In this document: piece by piece, positions 37,862 to 47,006 of the stretch
Layout of the letters: every line of letters starts with the position of its first letter
Position numbering within the stretch: the stretch's first letter is position 1
Origin: a virus
IMG/VR virus record: IMGVR_UViG_3300025117_000090
Location: 1 to 49,866 of that record
Length of the DNA stretch: 49,866 nt
Direction: 5' to 3' (one strand)
Program-made: the position numbers and the translations under genes
The notes under the pieces: generated by a model
What the model saw: the letters and a program-made list of their open reading frames with translations, nothing else
Databases searched by the model: none
Told to the model about the DNA's origin: nothing

Positions 37862-38476
37862 ATGGCAATGGGTAGTGGATTTGGTGTGGGGGCCGCTAGT
37901 GGGTTGAAGACCGCTAGGGACAACGACATTCAGATGAGGATGATTCGAGACGCTGAAGATGAGGCGGAGAAGCGCAGGCTAGAGGAGCAGGCCCGTGCAG
38001 ACGAGGCCGCGGCGGAAAATAAGAAAGCAGGGATGTGGAGCAACATCGGCTCCATCGGGGGGACAATTCTCGGGGGCGTGGGAGGCGCTTTGGCAGCTCC
38101 GTTTACTGGGGGACTACTGAATCCGGTTACCGGGGCGATGCTGGGCTCTAGCCTCGGCGGGGGCCTAGGCCGTGGCGTTGCGGGACTTGCCGCGCCGGGG
38201 TCTCAGGGCCAGTATGCGGCTCAGGGGGCTGGGGCTCTTCAGGAGGGTATGTCCCCGATGCTTAGCTACCTCGCCATGAAGCAGCTTCAAGACAGCCGCC
38301 CCACAGGTCAGGTAGACCCAAATCGCCTGGGGAACTTGAATATGTACGGCGGGAACATTGCCAATCCCAGCTCCGCTAAGATTCCACTTCCAAGTCCCGG
38401 GGCTGCTAATGGCCTTTACCAGAGCCCTTGGATGCTTCCTTCTCAGGGCCCGTATTACCCTCCCTTTAGTCCGTAA
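37862..38476 (+). CDS. Putative internal/ejection protein with Gly-zipper segment
   Basis: This 204-aa protein has a charged N-terminal helix (R-D-A-E-D-E-A-E-K-R) and a Gly-rich hydrophobic stretch at about residues 60-115 (G-G-T-I-L-G-G-V-G-G-A-L-A) able to insert in membranes, as in P22 and T7 ejection proteins. The C-terminus is Pro-rich. AAGGAG precedes the ATG. Confidence 0.62.
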   Translation: MAMGSGFGVGAASGLKTARDNDIQMRMIRDAEDEAEKRRLEEQARADEAAAENKKAGMWSNIGSIGGTILGGVGGALAAPFTGGLLNPVTGAMLGSSLGGGLGRGVAGLAAPGSQGQYAAQGAGALQEGMSPMLSYLAMKQLQDSRPTGQVDPNRLGNLNMYGGNIANPSSAKIPLPSPGAANGLYQSPWMLPSQGPYYPPFSP

Positions 38477-38487
38477 GGAGTTCCACG

Positions 38488-39312
38488 ATGCCGCTACCTC
38501 TTGCACAATTAGGGTCTACCTTGCTTGCTATGAAGCTTCGCAACCAGCAGGCCCTGGATGCGAAGGCTGCCCAAGAAGCCCAGTTCCAGGCCGAGATGGC
38601 CGCGAAGAATGGGATGTACCTAGACAGGGGCCAGGCCACTATGGGGCAAGCGGTTAGGGACATCGGCCAGAATGAGTACCGCCAGGACGTGATGCGGCAG
38701 CAGGGAGAGATGCAGGAGAAGAGCCTTGCCGAGAAGCGGCAGGAAGCGGCTATGTCCCGCGAGATGGCCATCATGAAGCTTGAAGAGGAGAAGGCTCAGA
38801 ACCGGGGCATGGAGGAATATCGCTCCGGCCAGCTCGGTTTGCAGGGGCAAGAGCTTGGACTTAGGGGGGAAGCCCAAACATTCGATCAGCTTCTCGGTGG
38901 CATCAAGCTGGATTTGGACCGGGCCCGGCTTGATGAGGAGGTCCGCTGGCATAAAACACAACCGAGCCTGATGAGTATGCGCTTCTCTACGCAGGAGGAC
39001 TCGGAGGCCCGAAGGATTGCTAAAGACAATGCTGATGTCATTGACAGGCAGCTCAGGGCGAAGCTCGGAGAAATCAAGAATAGAACTGCTTCGGGGCTTG
39101 GGAAGTACAGCCCCGAGATTAGAGGTAACGCGTCGAAAGATGCCAAGGCAGCACTCAAGGCAGCGCGGGATGCTTTACAAGCCCTTTCTGAGCAGTTCCC
39201 CGGAGTTGTGATTCCCGGGGCAGTTAACCCACCGCTTTCTACCGATGAAGAGGGCGGCGGGGACGCTACTGATGAGGACGCGGCACGAGACGCCTTTATC
39301 CGGGGGCAATAA
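38488..39312 (+). CDS. Putative internal virion coiled-coil protein
   Basis: This 274-aa, almost entirely helical protein is rich in Gln, Glu, Arg and Ala (S-L-A-E-K-R-Q-E-A-A) with an acidic C-terminus (D-E-E-G-G-G-D-A-T-D-E-D). It precedes the 1227-aa protein by 3 bp and probably works with it in DNA ejection. Confidence 0.62.
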   Translation: MPLPLAQLGSTLLAMKLRNQQALDAKAAQEAQFQAEMAAKNGMYLDRGQATMGQAVRDIGQNEYRQDVMRQQGEMQEKSLAEKRQEAAMSREMAIMKLEEEKAQNRGMEEYRSGQLGLQGQELGLRGEAQTFDQLLGGIKLDLDRARLDEEVRWHKTQPSLMSMRFSTQEDSEARRIAKDNADVIDRQLRAKLGEIKNRTASGLGKYSPEIRGNASKDAKAALKAARDALQALSEQFPGVVIPGAVNPPLSTDEEGGGDATDEDAARDAFIRGQ

Positions 39313-39315
39313 TCA

Positions 39316-42300
39316 ATGGCAAGACTAGCCTCCAAAATAGAGGACCTTCTTACGGTGGGCCCCGAGAAGGCCGCCGTCAAGGAGGGTAAAGCCTATGAGA
39401 GTATCGCTCAAAGCCAGGATACCATTAAGGATTACGAGGCATTCTTTAGCGACCCCAAGAACCTCAGGACTCTGGCCTGGGAGCGCGTGGCGGTGGCCAT
39501 GCCCAGGGCCAGCATTGAGGAGAGGCGGGCGGCCGCGGAGTCCATGGCCGCTGAGTTGGAGGCTGGCGGCCCTGCCGAGTTGCAGAAAGCCATAGAGAAG
39601 GGTGCACTCGTGATGCCTCCAGAGATGGGAGGGAAGCCCTCTGAGGCAGGCCCCGGCATGGGGTACCGGGTTATGGGTGCCCTTATGGGCCCCTTCCGCG
39701 GCTTAGCTGGAATGAAAGCCGGGGCTGGTCGGGCGGCAGAGGAGATAGTCGGCGATGCCCCCCAGGAGGAGTCAGTCCTTGGTGGTATAGACCCCCGAGC
39801 CTTCGCTTCTAACCCAATCGACAAGATAGCCCTCGGGGTGGATACCCTCAGGGGTCGTGCCAGCTTCAAGGACCTTTTAGCGGCGGCGGCTACCGTGGCG
39901 GTAGACCCTCTAGGATTAGTCCCCGGAAAAGCTGAGATGGCTTCGACTATCGGTGGGGGTCAAGTGGCTGGTGTCCCCGCGAATGCCCTAGCCCGAGAAG
40001 TGGTGAGTAATCCCCTGGCCGCGACGGGCATAGCCTACGAGTCCCTGAGACAGGGCCTCTCAGACGCCTTTAATGGAACTTTCGTTGACGACCCCGTGAC
40101 AGACCGCCTGAAGGAGATTGGCCGGAGATACCGTCAGGAGGCGTGGGCACAGGCCGAGAAGGAGATGGCAAGCGGGGCTATCGCCCCCGCCCCGGGTACA
40201 CTTACGCCAGAGTATGAAGAGTCATCTGATGAGTTCGGGGAAGAGCTTGTGGTAGTGAACCCGACGATACAGGGTATAAAGGAGAGGGCATCCGCTTTAG
40301 TCCAAGAGAAGCTGAGGAACGACACTCAGAAGTGGGGCCTTGAGAACCCGGAGCTGGCGGGGGCCCTGAATTCTATGACGGATGACCCCCTCAACTTCCT
40401 CCCCGCGGGGTGGCTCCCCAAGATTTTGGGCAAGCTTCCGAAGGGCGTAGCCACGGGTAGTAAAGCCGCGGCCATTATCAAGGGTGTCCAGTCCACCGGC
40501 ACAGGGGCCTTAATCGGGGCCATCGGTGGGGATACGAGTGCAGTCATAGGGGCGGGCCTCGGGGCCCTGACCCGTACCCCGATAGTGGGCGAGGCACTTC
40601 GCGGCGGCTTTAGGAAGGGCGTCAAGTACCTGCCCTGGTTTGAGGACCTAAAGAAGTCCGGGCACGAAGACCTGGCCAGCATGATGCGGGCACGCCATGA
40701 GATAGCGGGCCAAACCGAATCGACCATCCTTGCTGACCTAGAGAAGAACCTCGCCCCGGTGGACGCCCTCACGTTGCCCGAGAGTAAGACCCTGGCCGGG
40801 CTTCTCAAGGGCGAGCGGCCAGACCCAGCGGCCATTCGGGCAGAATTTGGGGATAAGATAGGGGACGCCTACGAGTCCGTCACTACTAAGATAGAGCCCG
40901 AGAAGACCCGGATGCTCAAGGAGACGGGAGTTGGCTCCGCCTACGACAGCGAGGGTACCCTGAAGGGATTCGAAGAAGACCCGAACTATGACTTCCCGCG
41001 CAGGGTTAAGTCCCCGGATTACCTTGCAGAGGAGCAGCGCGTATACAGAAACCAACATGCCAAGCAAGAAGCTGAGCTTACGGCCGATGCGGCCAAGGAA
41101 CGGACGGGCTCCCCCGAAGGGATGTACCTAGACGACGTGGCGAAGCAGTACCGCGCCGAGTTCCGAAACATCTCGAAGAAGGCCTCGGTGGGTGATGAGC
41201 TTCAGCACATGGACCGGCTCCTTAAGCAGGGGGGGAAAATCAAGACTATCGACCTCACGTCCGAACGGGTGCCGAAGGAGTGGGTTGAGGAGATAATTCC
41301 CGACCGAAAAGTGGCCGGGGACTTGATGCCGAAGATAAGTGAGCTTGACGCGGCGCAGCAGGCCAGGTACATCGACAAGGTGACAAGTGAGCTAAGGACC
41401 ATTCATGGAGTGGACTTCGTTCCGCTTCGCACGGGTACCCTAGCTGGGGGGTTCCTCAAGGAGGGCGGGGCGAATACCCTTGAAGGCATGTTCAAGCAGG
41501 CCACCCGCTTCCCGGGGGACAAGCTTGCAGACGACATGATTCTCCTCCCGGCCCCGGTCAAGGAGCACATGGACCACCTGGCCAAATTGATTGGCCGGTC
41601 CAAGTCCGATGCGGAGAATATGCTGCGTATCTACGACGACTTCAGCAACAAGTTTTACCGCCCCGCCCGGAAAAACTGGTCTCTTCTCAAGACTATAGTT
41701 GGGGGTCCCACCTTCTTCGTACGGAATGCCATAAGCGGGGTAGGCCTCGCTATACTAGGAATGGGGGCCAAGGGGATGGACCCTATCCTTCACGCCCAGT
41801 CCCTGCGGCTCGGAATTCTGGGGGCAGCGGCGGGAAGCCCGGAGGCCCTTGAAGGCCTCAAGAAGATAGACCTAACTCTCCGCTCTGGCCAGAAGGCTAG
41901 TGCATATGATGTGTGGAAAGCCTTTGAAAGTGTGGGCCTTTCAGGACAGATGGAGAAGCGTCTAAACCTTACTGATGTAGTCAGGATGGGTTCTAGGGAC
42001 CCAGGTGCGGCTAAGAACATCATCAAGGGCGTCTTCACGGGGTCTAAGCCCGCGAAGCAGAAGCTGAGTGAATTAGTCGGAGGGGCCTACCGCAACTCCC
42101 CGAAGTTGCTTGAGAAGGGCCTAGCCTTCGGAGATGTGCCGGGGCTGAAGTATGCTTCCCCCATGTTCTGGTCACGGGCGACTGAGAATTATCAACACAT
42201 GGTCACCTTCCTGGGGTTCCTGGATGACCTGAGCGAGAAGGGCATAGCCCGCGCCTTGGACCTAAGTTCCAAGTACTCGGGCAATTACAACCGGTTGTCC

Positions 42301-42999
42301 CAGCTCGAAAAGAGCTTCATGAAGGACGCCTTCGGCTTCTACGCCTGGTCCCGGTTTATCGGCCCCCACTTCGTTCAGCAGATGGCCGAGAACCCCCAGC
42401 GGTTGGCAGCATTTATCAAGGCCCGGAATGTATACCGCGCCTCACTGGGAGAAGAAGGCAAGGACAAGTACGGCTGGCAAGGGCGAGCGGCTTGGCTCCG
42501 CGAAAACTCAGTCATGGCCCCCGACTTCATCCAGCCTAAGATGAAGGATAATCACCACTTTGCAGTGCTGAATGTTGATGACCCAGTTAGTATGGGCCTT
42601 AGCACCCTGAAGGGGATAGCCTCATACTGGCCCGGGAACGTAGAGGCTCAGGGAACCGAAGGGTCCGAGATGACCGGACCCGCCCTTACATCCGTGCTAG
42701 AATTCTTTATGGGACGGGACGTTAGGACCGGGGAGAAACTTGAAGGTATAGAAGGATGGGCCAAGAACCAAGCGGGGGACTTCATCGACCGCCCTTCTAG
42801 ACAGTTCCTCCTCATGAATAACTGGCTCAGAGATAACGGGCACCCGGACGCCGCGGACTCCATGTGGTGGAGATATGCGGCTATGAGAATGATGATGGGG
42901 GCTCCTGTGTACTTGCAGAAGCCCATTGAAGAGACGGCTCGCGTGAAGCGGGACGCAACGTATGATTTAGGGGAGACCCTAGACAAACTGAAGGAGTAG
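39316..42999 (+). CDS. Large internal virion/DNA-ejection protein
   Basis: At 1227 aa this is the largest protein. It is mostly helical, with Ala/Gly-rich hydrophobic segments (about residues 95-115 and 385-420) that could form a channel. I find no lysozyme or protease motif at the termini. Large helical proteins after smaller helical, Gly-zipper proteins are characteristic of podovirus ejectosomes (T7 gp16, P22 gp16). No tape-measure-like repeat is seen, so a tape measure is the less likely alternative. Confidence 0.66.
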   Translation: MARLASKIEDLLTVGPEKAAVKEGKAYESIAQSQDTIKDYEAFFSDPKNLRTLAWERVAVAMPRASIEERRAAAESMAAELEAGGPAELQKAIEKGALVMPPEMGGKPSEAGPGMGYRVMGALMGPFRGLAGMKAGAGRAAEEIVGDAPQEESVLGGIDPRAFASNPIDKIALGVDTLRGRASFKDLLAAAATVAVDPLGLVPGKAEMASTIGGGQVAGVPANALAREVVSNPLAATGIAYESLRQGLSDAFNGTFVDDPVTDRLKEIGRRYRQEAWAQAEKEMASGAIAPAPGTLTPEYEESSDEFGEELVVVNPTIQGIKERASALVQEKLRNDTQKWGLENPELAGALNSMTDDPLNFLPAGWLPKILGKLPKGVATGSKAAAIIKGVQSTGTGALIGAIGGDTSAVIGAGLGALTRTPIVGEALRGGFRKGVKYLPWFEDLKKSGHEDLASMMRARHEIAGQTESTILADLEKNLAPVDALTLPESKTLAGLLKGERPDPAAIRAEFGDKIGDAYESVTTKIEPEKTRMLKETGVGSAYDSEGTLKGFEEDPNYDFPRRVKSPDYLAEEQRVYRNQHAKQEAELTADAAKERTGSPEGMYLDDVAKQYRAEFRNISKKASVGDELQHMDRLLKQGGKIKTIDLTSERVPKEWVEEIIPDRKVAGDLMPKISELDAAQQARYIDKVTSELRTIHGVDFVPLRTGTLAGGFLKEGGANTLEGMFKQATRFPGDKLADDMILLPAPVKEHMDHLAKLIGRSKSDAENMLRIYDDFSNKFYRPARKNWSLLKTIVGGPTFFVRNAISGVGLAILGMGAKGMDPILHAQSLRLGILGAAAGSPEALEGLKKIDLTLRSGQKASAYDVWKAFESVGLSGQMEKRLNLTDVVRMGSRDPGAAKNIIKGVFTGSKPAKQKLSELVGGAYRNSPKLLEKGLAFGDVPGLKYASPMFWSRATENYQHMVTFLGFLDDLSEKGIARALDLSSKYSGNYNRLSQLEKSFMKDAFGFYAWSRFIGPHFVQQMAENPQRLAAFIKARNVYRASLGEEGKDKYGWQGRAAWLRENSVMAPDFIQPKMKDNHHFAVLNVDDPVSMGLSTLKGIASYWPGNVEAQGTEGSEMTGPALTSVLEFFMGRDVRTGEKLEGIEGWAKNQAGDFIDRPSRQFLLMNNWLRDNGHPDAADSMWWRYAAMRMMMGAPVYLQKPIEETARVKRDATYDLGETLDKLKE

Positions 43000-43003
43000 G
43001 CTA

Positions 43004-43417
43004 ATGGCAGCAAAACAGACGGTTTATCAGATTCATGTTCCCCCGGTCCTCATGATTAATGGGGTGGCAATCAGCACCAGCCCCTCGTGCATCCTGAGTA
43101 CTGAGGGCTTCAACCACCTGGAAATTGAGGTGGACACGGCCTGGGCCTCCGCGACTAATGTCAGGATGGTGGTCGAGACTTCTCAGGATGTAAGTGGGAC
43201 TCCCACCTGGCGGGCCATGCAGGCTATCGAGTCGGCGGGGTCGGGGGCCTACACCTCCTATGACTTCACGCTTACCAAGACGGTGGCCGCGGCGGACCAC
43301 TGGGTTTGGCACATTGATGTGAACAGCAACGCGGTGAAGCTCACGTTCACTAATCCCGCGGCTAATGCTGGCGCCGGCGATACCATCACCATCGGCGTGA
43401 AGAAGGGGGTTGTGTAA
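43004..43417 (+). CDS. Small virion beta protein
   Basis: This 137-aa all-beta protein (F-N-H-L-E-I-E-V-D-T-A-W, N-A-V-K-L-T-F-T-N-P) lies just before the fibre-like gene and overlaps it by one base (TAATG). It could be a tail-tip or fibre adaptor. No family recognised. Confidence 0.64.
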   Translation: MAAKQTVYQIHVPPVLMINGVAISTSPSCILSTEGFNHLEIEVDTAWASATNVRMVVETSQDVSGTPTWRAMQAIESAGSGAYTSYDFTLTKTVAAADHWVWHIDVNSNAVKLTFTNPAANAGAGDTITIGVKKGVV

Positions 43418-44529
43418 TGAAACCTTGGCATCCAGGTGCTGATATTCAACCCATGGGTCCGGGCGGTACTTCCGCCATTCCTCTTCTTCTCCCGAATGGG
43501 ACGGCGGCTGCCCCTGCATTGGCGTTTGCAAGTGATACGGATTTGGGGCTCTATAGATATGGGTCGAATACGGCCGCATTGACAAGCCCTATCTTCTACC
43601 TCGGCAATGCGGGTATGACCCAAGGCATGAAGTTCGACACGGTAAGCGATGGCGTGTTGTTTCTAACGGATGAGGCTGGGGGGGCACTCGCTGTTAGTGC
43701 TGGAAGTTTCTATTGGGGCTCTGGTGGGAGCAGCAACGTGATAGGCTCTATTGCAACCCTCGGCGGTGGCGGTGGGATTGTCAGGACTCCATCGGTCACT
43801 GGTACGTCTGAATCTGCATCAATGACGATCTCGACCGGGAATCAAAGCAATGTAGGCAACTACAGCAGCGGAAAGCTCTACCTCCTCACTGGAGCCACGA
43901 CCACAGATGGCAACACGGGCAACGTCGAAATCTACACCGGCGCGGCGGGCGCGGGCATCGCGGACGCAGGCGACATCATCATGAGTGTCAACGGCGCACC
44001 AGGCGCTGGCACGACCATGCTTACGTTGGACGCGAGCACGACCAACTCTTTGTTCGGTGCGGCGATTGGCGTCGGCTGGGCAGGCCGCGACCTACTGAAG
44101 TCCAGTGCCGATGGTGTGTTGCTGCTGACCAACGCCGCGGGCACTCAGGGCCTCAAGCTGGATACGACAACGGACGGCGTACTGCTGATGGCGGACGAGA
44201 GTGCGGCGGGTCTTCGAGTCGCCACGGTAATGGGGGCACAAACATTAGGGGCCGGTGCCACGGCCATTGCACTCACCAGCAACGTCATGGAAATTACCGG
44301 TAACGGGGGCGGAAATACGGTGGCCACTATCACGGGCGGCGTAGGTGGCCTCATCGCCACCCTCATCTTTAAGGACGCCCTGGTGACCATTACGGATACC
44401 GCCGTTGGGGCGGTAGGGGCTAATCAAGTGTGCCTCTCCGCGGCATTCACGGGTGCTCTAGGCACCACGATGCAACTGGTGTTTAATGGCACCTACTGGC
44501 AAGAGCTTAGCCGTAGCGTGAATGGATAA
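43417..44529 (+). CDS. Tail fibre/host-recognition-like protein
   Basis: This 370-aa protein has the A-F-A-S-D-T-D-L-G-L-Y-R-Y-G-S-N motif found near the N-terminus of many phage fibre proteins (S/D-x-D-x-G-x-Y-R), followed by Gly/Ala/Thr-rich repeats in which Q-G-M-K-F-D-T-V-S-D-G-V-L-F-L and Q-G-L-K-L-D-T-T-T-D-G-V-L-L-M are near-identical units. The segment around 43,800-44,200 has a distinct base style (many GCG and GGC), suggesting fibre recombination. Likely binds the host surface. Confidence 0.74.
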   Translation: MKPWHPGADIQPMGPGGTSAIPLLLPNGTAAAPALAFASDTDLGLYRYGSNTAALTSPIFYLGNAGMTQGMKFDTVSDGVLFLTDEAGGALAVSAGSFYWGSGGSSNVIGSIATLGGGGGIVRTPSVTGTSESASMTISTGNQSNVGNYSSGKLYLLTGATTTDGNTGNVEIYTGAAGAGIADAGDIIMSVNGAPGAGTTMLTLDASTTNSLFGAAIGVGWAGRDLLKSSADGVLLLTNAAGTQGLKLDTTTDGVLLMADESAAGLRVATVMGAQTLGAGATAIALTSNVMEITGNGGGNTVATITGGVGGLIATLIFKDALVTITDTAVGAVGANQVCLSAAFTGALGTTMQLVFNGTYWQELSRSVNG

Positions 44530-44704
44530 TGCCATGGCTTCTGAAGTTGAAAAGATGATTGTCGAGGAGCTGCGAATCTTGCAGCATGAAGTTCGCTTGG
44601 TAGGTAAGGAAGTTGCCGCCTTGAAAGTCAAAGCAGGTTTAACCGGCTTCCTCGGGGGGTTACTCCCCGCCGTGGGGGCCGCACTCTGGGTACTGTTCAA
44701 ATGA
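44522..44704 (+). CDS. XhlA-like holin-associated protein
   Basis: This 60-aa protein has an amphipathic/coiled helix (residues 5-37) and a C-terminal transmembrane helix (G-L-T-G-F-L-G-G-L-L-P-A-V-G-A-A-L-W-V-L), the layout of XhlA/phage hemolysin proteins that accompany holins. It overlaps the fibre gene by 8 bp and the next gene by 4 bp. First gene of the lysis cassette. Confidence 0.75.
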   Translation: MDNAMASEVEKMIVEELRILQHEVRLVGKEVAALKVKAGLTGFLGGLLPAVGAALWVLFK

Positions 44705-44973
44705 AACTAGAATTAGGCAATAAGCAGAAGATGTCCTCAATCATTTGCGGAGTTGTATTCGTCGCCGTCTACGCCCTGGTCTGGGTAGACCGGCTTAGTG
44801 GAGAATCGTTTGCCAACTTCGCAATGGTCTGGACACCGGCCTCCCTTTCTGCTATTTTGTTTCCAGCAGCATGGAGGGACAAAAATGTTAGCAAGAATAA
44901 AGACGGTGTTGACTTATCTGGGTGCACTAGCGTCAACGATTCTCGCGGTAATTCTAGGGATGTTCCTTCTTAA
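44701..44973 (+). CDS. Holin-like membrane protein
   Basis: This 90-aa protein has two likely membrane helices (about residues 11-30 and 38-57), a short loop between and a polar C-terminal tail that overlaps the next gene. Size, topology and position between XhlA-like and spanin-like genes suggest a holin. It is coupled to the previous gene by ATGA. The class is uncertain. Confidence 0.66.
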   Translation: MKLELGNKQKMSSIICGVVFVAVYALVWVDRLSGESFANFAMVWTPASLSAILFPAAWRDKNVSKNKDGVDLSGCTSVNDSRGNSRDVPS

Positions 44974-45181
44974 AAGGAATAGAACCGAGAAGAAGTTGGA
45001 GGCGATTGACGAGCGGGCGTGGCAGGCAGCAAAGCTGGCGGAGCTGGAATACAAGGACGACCTGCGGAGAATCCACGACCACATGAGAGTTGTCCGGGCA
45101 CAAAGAAAGAAGCAGGCAGATGACATCGCTGATTCTGGCTCTTTTACTGAGCACATCAAGCGTGACCTCTCCAAGCGATGA
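44885..45181 (+). CDS. i-spanin-like protein
   Basis: This 98-aa protein has an N-terminal transmembrane helix (Y-L-G-A-L-A-S-T-I-L-A-V-I-L-G-M-F-L-L) followed by a charged coiled-coil periplasmic part, the Rz layout. GGAGG lies seven bases before the ATG at 44885. The 3' part overlaps the next ORF in another frame, as in Rz/Rz1 pairs. Its role would be fusion of inner and outer membranes at lysis. Confidence 0.72.
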   Translation: MLARIKTVLTYLGALASTILAVILGMFLLKRNRTEKKLEAIDERAWQAAKLAELEYKDDLRRIHDHMRVVRAQRKKQADDIADSGSFTEHIKRDLSKR

Positions 45182-45539
45182 GGTCCTGGACCCCCCGGTG
45201 ATTGACACCCTCCCGGGGGGTCTCCCGCCTCCTCAGGACGTGGAAGGGGGAGTGTTCCTTCCCACGGAACTGGCGGAGGCATTAGACCGCGAGCGGGAGC
45301 AGGGGCTTGCATGTCCTGATGCATGTAAGGTCCTTCTTCTCAGCCAGAAGGAGCTGGACGATGCACGGGCGAGTAGGGATATGAAGAAGCGAGAGGCCAC
45401 TCTTAGGGCGCTTCATGAAAAGGAGTTAGCCAATGTCGAATCAAAAGGATTCTCGCTGCTTGAGGTTATTGGAATTGCGGGATGCACGGCTGCAACAACA
45501 ACGATTGTTGTGGTTCTCTCAATCGTACTCGGAGCTTAG
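45120..45539 (+). CDS. Embedded second spanin-like protein
   Basis: This 139-aa protein starts inside the i-spanin gene in another frame (62-bp overlap). It has a signal-like hydrophobic N-terminus (T-S-L-I-L-A-L-L-L-S-T), a Pro/Gly-rich stretch (D-P-P-V-I-D-T-L-P-G-G-L-P-P-P), a helical part, and a C-terminal hydrophobic segment (E-V-I-G-I-A-G-C-T-A-A-T-T-T-I-V-V-V). Nested position and Pro-rich region resemble Rz1, but no lipobox Cys follows the signal and a second membrane anchor is present. The RBS is weak. Confidence 0.62.
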   Translation: MTSLILALLLSTSSVTSPSDEVLDPPVIDTLPGGLPPPQDVEGGVFLPTELAEALDREREQGLACPDACKVLLLSQKELDDARASRDMKKREATLRALHEKELANVESKGFSLLEVIGIAGCTAATTTIVVVLSIVLGA

Positions 45540-45540
45540 T

Positions 45541-46074
45541 ATGAATGATTTGACTAGAGTCAGCGAGCGAGAGGCCAAGCGGGATGTTTCTAGGCTGACG
45601 CACATCGTTCTGCACCGCTCCCACCTGGCGGAGACGGGCGAGGCCACTGCCGAGTGGTTCAAGACACATGATGAGGGGGGTACTGGCCGCAAGGTCCCGT
45701 ACCATATATATATCAGGAAGGATGGTACGATTGAGCAGTTAGTGCCGTTTAGCCGAGTCGCCCCTGGCGCGGGGGTCTTGAATAAGACCGGCATTCAGGT
45801 AGCTCTCTGCGGTGACCTCCGCCAGTACCCCCCGACCCCGAAGCAGGCTATGGCCCTAGGCAAGGTGCTTCAGGACCTTACAAGCTGGCTGGGCAAGAAG
45901 GCCAAAATTGTGGGCCATACTGAGGTCGAGGGGACTTCAAGCGACCCCACTAAGGAGTGCCCCGGCAAGCACATAAACTTGGATGGGGTACGAAAGCTGG
46001 CAGAAGAGAATTACGTGCCTTGGCATCCCGCTCAGGCCGACGACCTATTTAGAGAGAAAGGGTGGGTAGTTTAA
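45541..46074 (+). CDS. Endolysin: N-acetylmuramoyl-L-alanine amidase
   Basis: This 177-aa Amidase_2/PGRP-type enzyme has a first zinc ligand in H-I-V-L-H-R-S-H, a substrate segment P-Y-H-I-Y-I-R-K-D-G-T-I, then G-H-T-E-V and D-P-T-K-E-C-P-G with a zinc-binding Cys, as in T7 lysozyme. It cleaves the amide bond between muramic acid and L-Ala. GGAGCTTAGT before the ATG at 45541 supports that start; the in-frame start at 45433 overlaps the upstream gene. No signal peptide, so export relies on the holin. Confidence 0.9.
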   Translation: MNDLTRVSEREAKRDVSRLTHIVLHRSHLAETGEATAEWFKTHDEGGTGRKVPYHIYIRKDGTIEQLVPFSRVAPGAGVLNKTGIQVALCGDLRQYPPTPKQAMALGKVLQDLTSWLGKKAKIVGHTEVEGTSSDPTKECPGKHINLDGVRKLAEENYVPWHPAQADDLFREKGWVV

Positions 46075-46949
46075 TGGCAAAGAAGAACGGGCCCCCAACA
46101 ACTAGGACAGTGACGGCTACAGGTACAGGAATCTCCGCAGCGGCCCCTCCTAGCATGGTCCAGGGTGTGGACCTGGATGAAATGCTTAGGGCCCTAAAGG
46201 CCAACCCCCCTCCGCCTACTAACCCTCGTTGGGACATGGCCCCCGGATGGGGAATGACGCGGGGCACCCTCGACGACCTGCAAACGGAAGCGCGGGCCAT
46301 ATATGGACCAGAAGAGCTTGGAGCCTGGGATGACCTTGCCTGGCAGGATTCCAACCCGGTCAAAGGGGAGGCCCCTGCGAAGTCTATGGGCTCGCCCTGG
46401 GACGAACCGGCACAGGGGATGAACAGGCCCCGCCTACCCCGAGTGGGCGTGGAGCCGGTGGGCAATCCTAGCCTAGGTGTTCGGGCGGAGCAGGCTATAG
46501 GCCGCGGGGCGGAAGGCCTCGGAAACCTGGTCAGCAAGATTCCCGGTTCAAGGCTGGCCGCGCAGGCTCTAAGGGCGGGGGCCAACAGCCTCCCCGGTCG
46601 CATGGCGGGCAGGGCTCTTGGGTTTCTCGGGGGGGGCCCGGCGACCGCTGCGGGCATCATGCTAGACTCTAGTGAGCTGGGAGACTCTGGTAATACCGCA
46701 CTTCAAGAACACCTAGCAAGAGGCGGGGGATTAGACCCTCGGGCAATCCCGTTCGCGCAGACCCCTAGCTATGAATCCATGCCCATTGAGGGAACCATGT
46801 CCCCAAAGGACCTCTATGACTTCTCCGGGGAGCAACCCTGGGGCGAAGAAGGGTTCAATGTCCCCACCAATAGGGAAGAGCAGGGCCAGGGGAGACGTAA
46901 AGTGGAGGATGCCCTCAGGGCTTTACGCGCATTGAAGCTTGGAATGTAA
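46074..46949 (+). CDS. Hypothetical Pro/Gly-rich protein, last rightward gene
   Basis: This 291-aa protein has a low-complexity Pro-rich N-terminus, a Trp/Gly/Met-rich stretch, a hydrophobic Gly-Ala segment near residues 165-200 (A-G-R-A-L-G-F-L-G-G-G-P-A-T-A-A) and a charged helical C-terminus. The ATG at 46074 overlaps the amidase stop (TAATG). It may be virion associated, as the composition resembles the internal proteins. Function unknown. Confidence 0.65.
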   Translation: MAKKNGPPTTRTVTATGTGISAAAPPSMVQGVDLDEMLRALKANPPPPTNPRWDMAPGWGMTRGTLDDLQTEARAIYGPEELGAWDDLAWQDSNPVKGEAPAKSMGSPWDEPAQGMNRPRLPRVGVEPVGNPSLGVRAEQAIGRGAEGLGNLVSKIPGSRLAAQALRAGANSLPGRMAGRALGFLGGGPATAAGIMLDSSELGDSGNTALQEHLARGGGLDPRAIPFAQTPSYESMPIEGTMSPKDLYDFSGEQPWGEEGFNVPTNREEQGQGRRKVEDALRALRALKLGM

Positions 46950-47006
46950 GGTAGAAGTGGAGAGGACCGGATGTAAAGTCCGGCCATTACCCACCTTTAG
47001 ATAGAA
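46950..47006. terminator. Convergent intergenic region with hairpin
   Basis: This 57-bp gap separates the converging blocks. CCGGA (46967-46971) pairs with TCCGG (46979-46983) around a 7-nt loop, and GGT/ACC-type arms outside may extend it. No clear U-run is present on either strand, so this is at most a weak bidirectional terminator. Two ATAGAAT copies lie at 47001-47018. Confidence 0.42.
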
